Source: Bifidobacterium simiiventris (lineage in GTDB: Bacteria; Actinomycetota; Actinomycetes; Actinomycetales; Bifidobacteriaceae). Taken from it: a stretch of DNA of 64,000 nt. How positions within the stretch are numbered: position 1 is the stretch's first letter; the number at the start of each line of letters is the position of its first letter. A program made the position numbers and the translations under genes. Where the stretch lies: assembly GCF_019331715.1 (NCBI RefSeq), contig NZ_JAHBBG010000003.1, positions 124,001 through 188,000 of the forward strand, written 5' to 3'. Shown here piece after piece: positions 16,982 through 27,700 of this stretch. The notes under the pieces were generated by a model. The model saw nothing but the letters and a program-made list of their open reading frames with translations, searched no databases and was not told the DNA's origin.

Positions 16982-18678
16982 CCGACATCATGCAGTCGCC
17001 GGCCGTGAAACAGTACATGAAACAGTCTGCTGCAACGGCTGCGAACGATGGCGCGGATGCGCACGTTGGCAGTGCGATCGCCGGTGCTGCGACGAACGGT
17101 ACCGGCAGCTCGGCGAGTGTGCCCGTCGTAGACCATCAGCCGATCCGCGCAGCCGTCGCCCGTGCCGCTGAACTCGCGCGCGACGCCGAGGCGCACGCCC
17201 GCGAACGCCAGCACGTCAAAGGCAAGAACACGGCCCGCGAACGACTCGACCTGCTGCTCGACACCGGCAGTTTCGAGGAGATCGGCCGGTTCGCCGGCGG
17301 CGACATCAACGGCGGCAAGGCCGGCGCGGCCGTCATCACCGGGTTTGGCAATGTGTACGGCCGTAAAATCGCCGTCTACGCGCAGGACTTCTCGGTGCGT
17401 GGCGGCACGCTGGGCCGCGCGGAAGGCGAGAAGATCTGCCGGCTCATGGACAAGGCGCTCGAATTGAAGGTGCCGATCGTCGCGCTCATCGACTCCGGCG
17501 GCGCACGCATCCAGGAAGGCGTCGCGGCGCTGACCGAATACGGGCACATCTTCCGCCGCACCTGCAAGGCGAGCGGCTTCGTGCCGCAGATCTCCATCAT
17601 CTTGGGGCCCTGCGCGGGCGGCGCGGTCTACTGTCCGGCCCTGACGGACCTGATCATCATGACCCGCGAACATTCGAACATGTTCGTGACCGGACCGGAC
17701 GTGGTCAAGGCCGCGACCGGCGAGGTCATCAGCATGGACGATCTCGGCGGCGGCCTCGTGCACAACCGCGTCTCCGGTGTCGCGCACTATCTGGGCGAGG
17801 ACGAGGCGGACGCGATCGATTACGCGCGCACCGTGCTCGCCTATCTGCCGTCGAGTTCCGACAGCCAGCCGCCGACGTACGCGTACGCGGTCACCCGGGC
17901 CGAACGCGAGACCGCGCGACGGCTCGCGACGATCGTTCCCGACAATGACCGGCAGCCGTACGACATGCTCGACGTGATCCGCTGCATTGTCGACTACGGC
18001 GAGTTCGTGCAGGTGCAGGAACTGTTCGCCGGCTCCGCGATCGTCGGATTCGCATGCATCGAGGGGCATCCGGTCGGCGTGGTCGCGAACCAGCCGAACG
18101 TGAACGCGGGCATCCTCGACGTCGACTCGTCGGAGAAGGTCGCGCGGTTCGTGCGGCTGTGCGACGCGTTCAACCTGCCGGTCATCACGCTCGTGGACAC
18201 GCCGGGATACAAGCCGGGCGCCGAACAGGAGCACGCGGGCATCATCCGCCGCGGCGCGAAGGTGATCTACGCGTACGGCAACGCGCAGGTGCCGATGGTC
18301 ACGGTCGTGCTGCGCAAGGCGTTCGGTGGCGCGTACATCGTGATGGGGTCCAAGGCGATCGGTGCGGACATGAACTTCGCGTGGCCGAGCTCGCAGATCG
18401 CGGTGCTCGGAGCCACCGGCGCGGTCAACATCATCCACCGCAAGGATCTGCAGAAGGCGAAGGAATCCGGGCGCGACGTGGACGCGCTGCGCGCGCAGCT
18501 CGTCGCCGACTATCAGCGCACGACCGTCAACGCGAACCTGTCGCTCGAAACCGGGCAGATCGACGCGATGATCGACCCCGAACAGACGCGGCAGGCGATC
18601 GCCGAATCGCTGCGGCTGCTCGCCGGCAAACGACGGGCGCGCGCCACAAGCAAGCACCACGGGAACCAGCCTCTCTGA
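16978..18678 (+). CDS. accD: Acyl-CoA carboxylase beta subunit (carboxyltransferase)
   Basis: Transfers CO2 from biotin on the alpha subunit to acetyl-CoA or another acyl-CoA. The 566-residue protein has both halves of the crotonase-like carboxyltransferase: an N-lobe with GKNTARERLDLLLDTGSFEE and IDSGGARIQEGV, and a C-lobe with DTPGYKPGAEQEHAGIIRRGAK and KAFGGAYIVMGSK. The first ~50 residues are a low-complexity Ala-rich extension. It starts at an ATG overlapping the alpha-subunit stop and is followed after 50 bp by FAS, so the three form one malonyl-CoA to fatty-acid unit. Confidence 0.93.
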   Translation: MTDIMQSPAVKQYMKQSAATAANDGADAHVGSAIAGAATNGTGSSASVPVVDHQPIRAAVARAAELARDAEAHARERQHVKGKNTARERLDLLLDTGSFEEIGRFAGGDINGGKAGAAVITGFGNVYGRKIAVYAQDFSVRGGTLGRAEGEKICRLMDKALELKVPIVALIDSGGARIQEGVAALTEYGHIFRRTCKASGFVPQISIILGPCAGGAVYCPALTDLIIMTREHSNMFVTGPDVVKAATGEVISMDDLGGGLVHNRVSGVAHYLGEDEADAIDYARTVLAYLPSSSDSQPPTYAYAVTRAERETARRLATIVPDNDRQPYDMLDVIRCIVDYGEFVQVQELFAGSAIVGFACIEGHPVGVVANQPNVNAGILDVDSSEKVARFVRLCDAFNLPVITLVDTPGYKPGAEQEHAGIIRRGAKVIYAYGNAQVPMVTVVLRKAFGGAYIVMGSKAIGADMNFAWPSSQIAVLGATGAVNIIHRKDLQKAKESGRDVDALRAQLVADYQRTTVNANLSLETGQIDAMIDPEQTRQAIAESLRLLAGKRRARATSKHHGNQPL

Positions 18679-18728
18679 TTTCGCAGACTTTCTGAACACG
18701 ACCAATCAACCTACGTAAAGGAACTTTC

Positions 18729-21700
18729 ATGACCACATTCTTTCTGAACAAGCTGGCGGGCGAGCCGCATGCGCTCGCATTCGCCGGACAGTCGACGCCG
18801 TGGACCGCGGCACTCAACGAGCAGACCGTCGACCCGACGCTTGCCTCCGCGTTGCGAGACCACGCGTCCGTCGCCGACGCGATGCTCGCGCCGGTCGCCG
18901 CCGACCTGCTCGCGACCACCGGCCGGTCGCTCGACGTGTTTGCGGTCGCCGCAGCGAACGGTGCGAACACCGCCAAGCTCGGTGCCGCGGCCGACGCGTC
19001 CATCTCCGTGCCCGGCATCGCGCTCAGCCAGCTCGGCGCGTTGATCGACGCGGCCGCGCTCGGCTACGACGTCGCCGCGGCCAAGCCGCTCGCCGTGCTC
19101 GGCCATTCTCAAGGCATCCTCGCCGTGCACATGGTGCGCGCGATCCGCGAAGCCGGCTCGATCGACACGGCTGCGGCCGACATCGACGAGATCCTCGCCA
19201 TCGCCAAGCTCATCGGCATCGCCGGCACGCGCCGCGCCCGCGAACTCGCGCTCGTGCCGCGTCTCGCCTCGGCCGGTGCGGCTTCCGACTCCGGCCCGGC
19301 CACGCCGATGCTGTCGGTCAAGGACGCGACGCGCGCACAGGTCGACGCGCTCATCGCCCGCGTCGAACAGAACCCGGCCGTGCGCGGCCCGATCGCCGTG
19401 GCCGTCACCAACTCTGCGAACCACGTCGTGCTGTCCGGCTATCCGCAGGACCTCGCCGCGTTCGCGCTCGCCGCCGAAAAGGAACACGCCAAGCAGGCCA
19501 AGCTACGTGCCGACAAGGTGCGTGGCGGCCACGTGTTCGACCCGACGCTCGAATACCTGGACGTGACGCTGCCGTTCCACAGCCCGCTCATGGCCGACGC
19601 GGTCGAGCAGACCGTCGCATGGGCGTCCGCGTGCGGTCTGAATGCCGATCATGCGCGCGAACTCGCCGCCGAAGTACTGCTCAACCATGTGGACTGGGCC
19701 GCGCGTGTTCGTGAAACACTTGAGGCCACCGATCCGGCGCGGTTGTGGATCGTCGACTTCGGTCCCGGCGCGACCGTGGGCAAGCTCATCACGACCGTCG
19801 CGCAGGGCACCGGCGTGGGCGTGGTCGAAGCCGGCACCGCCGCCGACCGCACCGCGCTCTCCACGCTGGAAGGTGAGCCGGCCCGCACGCAGGACTGGCG
19901 AACGTTCGCACCCGTGGTGCTGCACACGCCGGCCGGTGACAAGGTTCGCACCCGCTTCTCCGAACTCACCGGCAAGGCTCCGGTGCTGCTTGCCGGCATG
20001 ACCCCGACCACCGTCGACCCCGAAATCGTCGCGGCCGCGGCCAACGCCGGATACTGGGCCGAACTCGCGGGCGGCGGCCAGGTGACCGCCGACGTGTTCG
20101 ACCGTCACGTCGCCAAGCTCGAGGAACTGCTCGAGGAAGGCCGCACGGTCGAATTCAACGCGATGTTCATGGACCGCTACCTGTGGAACCTGCAATTCGG
20201 CGGCACGCGCATCGTGCCGAAGAAGCGCGCGTCCGGCGCGCCGATCGACGGCGTGGTCGTCTCCGCCGGCATCCCCGAACTCGACGAGGCGGTCGCGCTC
20301 ATCCACGACCTCAACGCCGACGGCTTCCCGTACGTGTGCTTCAAGCCCGGCACCGTCGACCAGATCCGCCAGGTGATCCGCATCGCCAAGGCCGTCGCCC
20401 CGGTCAAGATCATTATGGAAGTCGAAGGCGGCCTTGCCGGCGGCCACCACAGCTGGGAGTCGCTCGACGACCTGCTGCTGACCACGTATGCACAGGTGCG
20501 CGAACAGAGCAACCTCGTGCTCGTCGCCGGCGGCGGCATCGGCACGCCGGAACGCGGCGCCGACTACATTTCCGGCGACTGGGCGCTCGCCTACGGCCGC
20601 CCGAAGATGCCGGTGGACGGCGTGCTCGTCGGCACCGCCGCGATGACCGCCAAGGAGGCGCACACCAGCCCGCAGGTCAAGCGCATGCTCGTCGCCACGC
20701 CCGGCATCACGGCGGATGACGCAGTCGACGCCGACCCGTTCGCCCCGCTCGGCGAACGCTGGGTCCCCAGCGGCAAGGACGTCGGCGGCATGACCTCGGG
20801 TCTGAGCCACCTGCACGCCGACATCTACGAGGTCGAGAACTCGTCCGCCGCGTGCGGCCGTCTGCTCGTGCGCGTCATGAAGCACCCCGAGGAGCTTGAG
20901 TCGCGCCGCAGCGAGATCATCGCCGCGCTTGACAAGACCGCCAAGCCGTACTTCGGCGACCTCGAAACCATGACCTACCTCGAGTGGGCGCAGCGGTTCG
21001 CCGAGCTCGCGTTCCCGTGGGTCGACCCGACGTACGCCGACCGCTTCCTGCACCTGCTGCAGCGCATCGAGGCGCGCGTGAGCGACGTCGACCACGGCGA
21101 GATCACGTCGCTGTTCGACTCCCGCGCCGACGTCGAATCCGACCCGGCCGCCGCGATCGCGAAGCTCGCCGCCGCGTATCCGCAGGCGTGCACGCTGACC
21201 GTCGTGCCGGCCGACGCCGCGTGGTTCCCGGTGCTCGTGCGCGAGTATCCGAAGCCGATGCCGTTCGTGCCGGTGATCGATCACGACCTGCTGCGTTGGT
21301 GGGGTCAGGATCAGCTCTGGCAGTCCGAAGACGACCGGTATTCCGCCGATTCGGTACGTGTGATCCCGGGGCCGATCTCGGTGGCCGGCATCACGAGCGT
21401 GGACGAGCCGATCGCCGACATCCTCGGCCGGTTCGAATCCGCGATGGTCGACCGCGTGGCCGGCGAGTCGGCGGCTGATAATGGTCGCGACGATGCCGAT
21501 CGCGCGGTGACAGCGTTCGCACAGCTGGGAAGCGCGGACAGCGCCGAGGCATACGTTCGCAAGGCCCCGAACATCTCGTGGGTCGGCCATCTCATGACCA
21601 ACCCCGCATACGGCACCGCGGTCGGCGACCGTGACTACGAGATCACCAAGGTTGGGGAGCGCGACGGCGCGACGCTGCTCGATCTCGACATCCACCTCGA

Positions 21701-24700
21701 CACGTACTGGGATCACGATCCGGACGGCGGCCTGTCCAAGCACGCCGTGCGCGACATCGTGATTCCGCTCAACGTGCGCCCGGCCGAATCCGGTCTGCTG
21801 CCGGTCGTCGACCGCGAACGTTTGCCCCAACACGTCTACGCGATGCTCGCCGCCACCGCCGGCATCGGCAACACCGCCATCACCGGCGACCGGCTCGACG
21901 CGATGCCTTCCATCCAGGCGCCTGCTGAAGTGTCCTTGGCCCCCTCGGCTGAGGGGGCTGTCAGCGAAGCTGACTGGGGGAACGTCGCACCTGACGACGC
22001 ATCTCGAGCGCCATTCGGCGAAGCGCGCGCGCACTACACCCTCTCCGCCAACCTCGGCTTCGACCATGAGGCCGCGACCGCGGGCCAGCTGCCGCAGGAC
22101 CTCGTCGCCTCCCGCATCGCGCCCGACGCGCTCGTCGGCCCGGCATGGCCGGCGATCTACGCGGCGCTCGGCTCGGTCATGGTCGACGGCTTCCCGATCA
22201 TCGAAGGCCTGCTCAACGCCGTCCATCTCGACCATCTCATCGAACTCGACGTCACCGAATCCGAACTGCTGGAGCACATCGGCGAAACGATCAGCCTCAC
22301 GTCGTGGGCCGAACCGTACGCCGAATCGGCCTCGGGTCGCGTCGTGACCATCCACGTCATCCACACCGCCGCCGACGGCACAGCGCTCGCGCACGAGACC
22401 GAGCGGTTCGCGATCCGCGGCCGTGCGTACTCCGACGCGCTGCCGGCGCCGGCGCCCGACAACGGCGATTGGCTGGCGATTCGCGCGACTGCAAGTAATG
22501 CACACGCTGGCACGGCTGACAACGGTGGCATTGCCGATGCGGATCGCTTCGAGATCGCGCCGACGCCTCGCAGGGTGCTTCGCCGCGTCACCGTCACCGC
22601 GCCGAGCGACATGACGGCGTTCGCCCGCACCTCCGGCGACTTCAACCCGATCCACACCTCCGTGCGCGGCGCTCGCATCTCCGGACTCAAGGCCCCGCTC
22701 GTGCACGGCATGTGGCTGTCCGCCGTTGCCCAGCACGTCGCACAGGCGACCGATATCAAGGGCGCGCACTACGAGATCGCCGGCTGGACCTACAACATGT
22801 ACGGCATGGTCCAGCTGGGTGACCGCGTCGAAATCACCGTCGAACGCGTCGGCAAAGTGCGTCACGGCGGCCTCGCGCTCGAGGTCACCTGCAAGATCGA
22901 CGGCGCGCTTGTTTCACGTGGAACAGCCGTGACCCGCGCGCCGATCAGCGCGTTCGTCTACCCCGGCCAGGGCATCCAGAAGCAGGGCATGGTGCTCGAC
23001 GAGCGTGCCAAGTCCGCCGCCGCCCGCGACGTGTGGGAGCGTGCCGACAAGCTCACCCGATCCAAGCTCGGATTCTCGATCCTCGGCCTCGTGCGCGACA
23101 ACCCGAAGGAGCTCACCGCCAACGGCGTCACCTACCGTCACCCCGACGGGCTGCTCAATCTCACGCAGTTCACGCAAGTCGCGCTCGCGACCGTCGCGTT
23201 CGCCCAGACCGCGCGTCTGCGCGAGGCCGGCGCCGACATCTGGCCGTCGTACTTCGCCGGCCACTCACTCGGCGAATACAACGCGCTGAGCTCGTTCGCC
23301 GGCGTCATCCCGCTCGAAACCGTGCTCGAACTCGTGTTCCACCGCGGCTCGACCATGCACCACCTGATCGACCGCGACGCGCAGGGCCGCTCGAACTACC
23401 GCATGGGCGCGCTGCGACCGAACCAGTTCGGCGTGGGCGACGACGGTGTGCGCGAGTACGTCGAGTCGGTCGCCAAGGCGAGCGGCGAATTCCTCGAGAT
23501 CGTCAACTACAACCTCGCCGGCCAGCAGTACGCGATCGCCGGCACCATCGCCGGACTCAAGGCGCTGCAGGCCGACGCCAGCCGCCGCGCGAAGGAATAC
23601 GGCGGCAAACCGCCGTTCATGCTCGTGCCCGGCATCGACGTGCCGTTCCATTCCACGCTGCTGCGCAAGGGCGTGCCCGAATTCCGCGACAAGCTCGACG
23701 CGCTGCTGCCCGCCTACATCGACTACCGCGGACGCTTGGTCGGTCGGTACATTCCGAACCTCGTGGCCGTGCCGTTCGAGATGACCCGCGAATTCGCGGC
23801 GAAGATCCTCGAAGTCGTGCCGTCCGAGCGCATCAAGGCCGCGCTGGACGATCCGGCCGTGTGGGATTCCTATGCTGCGGACGGCCAGAAGCTCGGCCGA
23901 CTGCTGCTCACCGAACTGCTCAGCTGGCAGTTCGCCTCTCCGGTGCGCTGGATCGAGACGCAGGCGCTCATGTTCGGCGACCGTGCGGCCGGCGGACTCG
24001 GCGTGGAGGAGTACGTCGAGGTCGGCCTCGGCAACGCGCCGACGCTCGCCAACCTCGGCACGAAGACGCTGCGCATGCCGCAGTTCGCCGACCGTGCCGT
24101 GGCCGTGTACAACGTCGGCCGCGACGAGGGACGCGTGTACATGACCGACACCGATTCGCTCGCGCCGGAAGTTGATGACGTTCAAGAGCAGGCGGTAGCC
24201 TCGGCTGAGGGAGCTGGCACGCGAAGCGTGACTGAGGGAGCGTCCACGGCGCAAGCCGCCAACAACAACGCGACCGAAGGCCGTCCCTCTTCCGCCGTCG
24301 CAGCTTCGTCGAGCGTTTCAGTTTCTACGCTCCCTCAGTCTGCTGCGCAGACAGCTCCCTCAGCCGAGGGAGCCAAGGAATCCTCCAGTGCCGTGAGCGA
24401 GCTTGGCTCCGCACCGAGCGGCCCTGTCAGCGACCTCCCCTTCAAGGCGTCCGACGCGATCGGCGTGCTCATGGCATACTCCGCCAAGGTGCGCCTCGAC
24501 CAGATCGGCGCATCCGACACCACCGACACGCTCACCAATGGCGTCTCCTCCCGCCGCAACCAGCTGCTCATGGACATCAGCTCCGAACTCGGCGTGGCCA
24601 GCGTCGACGGCGCGGCCGAGGCGACGCTCACGCAGCTTGCGCAGATCGTCAACAAGGCCGCCCCGAACTACAAGCCGTTCGGAGCGGTGCTCTCCGACGT

Positions 24701-27700
24701 CATCCGCGACCGTCTGCGCTCGCTGTTCGGCGCGGCCGGCGTCAAGCCGTCGCACATCCGCGACCGCGTGACCGGCGTGTGGCAGCTCGGCGAAGGCTGG
24801 GTGGCCGCCACCACCGCGGCGCTGCTGCTCGACACCCGAGAGGGCGCCAGCTCGCGCGGCGGCGATCTCGCGAAGCTGCCGACCGGCGCCGTCGCGAACG
24901 CGCCCGACGCCGACAAGCTCATCGATGATGCGGTCGCATTGGTCAGTCAGACCAAGGGCGTGGCCGTCTCCAAGCCGTCCGCCGGCGGTGCCGCGGGCGG
25001 TGCCGTGGTCGATTCCGCCGCACTCGACGCGTTCGCCGCGAAGGTGACCGGTGAGAACGGCGTGCTCGCCACCGCCGCTCGCACAGTGCTCAACCAACTT
25101 GGTATCAGCGCGCCGGCCGTCGACTTCGATGCTGACGAGGCCGCACGCAATGCGGCCGTGGTCGCGACCGTCACCGCCGAACTCGTCTCCGACTGGCCGC
25201 AGCAGGTGAGCCCGCGCTTCGACGCGAACAAGGCGATCCTGTTCGACGACCGTTGGGCGTCCGCCCGCGAGGACCTCGCCCGCGCGTTCTACGACAACAA
25301 CCCGGCGCTGCTCGCCGGCAGCTTCCGCGGTTTCGGCAAGCCCGTCGCCGACGAAGCCCGCTGGTTCGCAGAGCGTGTTGATGTGGCGGCTTCGACGCTC
25401 CCTCAGTCAGCCCTACGGGCTGCCAGCTCCCTCAGCCGAGGGAGCCAAGATGCTTCGGCTCCCTCGGCTGAGGGAGCTGGCAGCCGAAGGCTGACTGAGG
25501 GAGCGTACACTCGATCCGTCCAAGAAACCGCTTTCGCTTTAAAGACCGCGTTCGAGCACATCGCAGCCGAAGCCGTGCAATCCGTTTCCGACGACCCGGC
25601 CGCGTCCCGCTTCGCGGGCGACATCGCCGTGGTCACCGGCGTCGCTCCCAACTCGATCGCCGCGCAGGTCGTCGCGGGCCTGCTCGCCGGCGGCGCGACC
25701 GTCATCGCCACGTCGCACAGCTTCAAGCCGTCCGTCAAGGCGTGGGCGAAGCTCACGTACCGCACTCATGCAACTGGTGACGCGAAGCTCTGGCTCGTCC
25801 CCGCGAACCTGTCCAGCTACCGCGACGTCGACGCTCTCGTCGACTGGATCGGCAACGAACAGAAGAAGACGAGCGGTGCGACCACCACGGTCTTGAAGCC
25901 CGCGTACGAGCCGACCCTGTTCTTCCCGTTCGCCGCACCGCCGGTGCGCGGCACGATGGCCGACTCCGGCGAACTGTTCGAATCGCAGGCGCGCCTCATG
26001 CTGTGGGGCGTCGAACGCGCGATCGCCGGACTCGCGAAGATCGGCGCGGACACCGACGTGCAGCACAGGATGCACGTCGTGCTGCCCGGCTCGCCCAACC
26101 GCGGCGTGTTCGGCGGCGACGGCGCGTACGGCGAGGTCAAGTCCGCGTTCGACGCGATCGTGCGTCGTGCACATGCCGAACGCGTGTGGTCCGATCGCGT
26201 GACGTTCGCCCATCCGAAGATCGGCTGGGTGCGCGGCACCGGACTCATGGGCGGCAACGATCCGCTCGTCGCCGTCGTCGAAAAGCACGGCATCCGTACG
26301 TACTCGACCGCGGAAATCGCGGATAGACTGCTCGATCTGTGCACCGCGGAATCGCGCGCGGCCGCGGCAGTCGCGCCGCTCGACGTCGATCTGACCGGCG
26401 GACTCGGTGATCAGCCGCTCGACATCCGCGCGTTGCGCGCGGAAGCGGAGGCGGATGCGGTTCAGCGGCAGGCGGTAGCCTTGGCTCCCTCGGCTGAGGG
26501 CCGAACCGTGAAGCAAACGCCGGCGGCGTTTGTAGGCGAGGTGCGAGCGACAGCGAGCCGACTGGACGCGGCCGTAGGCCGACCGCAATTGCGGGACGCT
26601 GGCACGCGAAGCGTGACTGAGGGAGCGTCTGTGGCGGCAGCCGCCAACAACAACGCGACCGAAGGTCGATCCTCTTCCGCTGTCGCAGCTTCGTCGAGCG
26701 TTTCAGTTTCTACGCTCCCTCAGTCTGCTGCGCAGACAGCTCCCTCAGCCGAGGGAGCCGAGAATCCTGCCGGAATGACGCTCAAAGCATTGCCTACGCC
26801 GAACGTGCCCGCTCAGCCGGCCGTCGACCTGGCCGATTGGTCGACCGTCACCGCGCGTCCGGAAGACGAGGTCGTGATCGTCTCCATCGGCGAACTCGGC
26901 CCGTGGGGCTCCGGCCGCACCCGCGCCGAAGCCGAACTCGGCATCCACTCCGACGGCACCGTCGACCTGTCCGCCGGCGCGGTCCTCGAACTCGCGTGGA
27001 ACATGGGACTGCTCACCTGGCAGGACAGCCCGAAGCCCGGCTGGTACGACACCGACGGCAACCTCGTGCCCGAGGAGGACATCCACGACCGCTATCACGA
27101 CGAGGTCGTGGCGCGCTCCGGCATCCGCCCGTTCGAGGACGGCATGGGCGACGACTACCGTTCGTCCGACGGCGGCCGCCACGGTAACGACGAGGAGGAG
27201 GCCGAGGTCTACCTCGACCACGACGTCACCTTCTCGGTGCCGACCGAGGATGCCGCCCGCGAATACGTCGCGCTCGACCCGGACCACACCACCATCGCCC
27301 GTGACAGCGAATCCGGCGAGTGGAACGTGACCCGTACGGCCGGCTCGATGATCCGCGTGCCGCGCCGCGCCACCATGACCCGCACGGTCGGCGGCCAGTT
27401 CCCGACCGGATTCGACCCGGTCAAGTGGGGCATCCCCGCCTCGATGGTCGGCGACGTCGACAAGATCGCGCTATGGAACATCGTCACCACCGTGGACGCG
27501 TACCTGTCCGCCGGATTCACGCCGGTCGAGATCCTGCAGGCCATCCACCCGTCGATGGTGGCGAGCACGCAGGGCACCAGCTTTGGTGGCATGATGTCGA
27601 TGCGCAAGCTGTACCTCGACCGCTTCCTCAACCACGAGATCCCGACCGACATCCTGCAGGAGGCGCTGCCGAACGTCGTCGCCGCGCACGTCATGCAGTC

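Noticed and set aside
19503-22865. A 1120-residue minus-strand open frame
   Set aside because: It is a shadow of fas produced by high GC at codon third positions; the plus strand has clear FAS domains.
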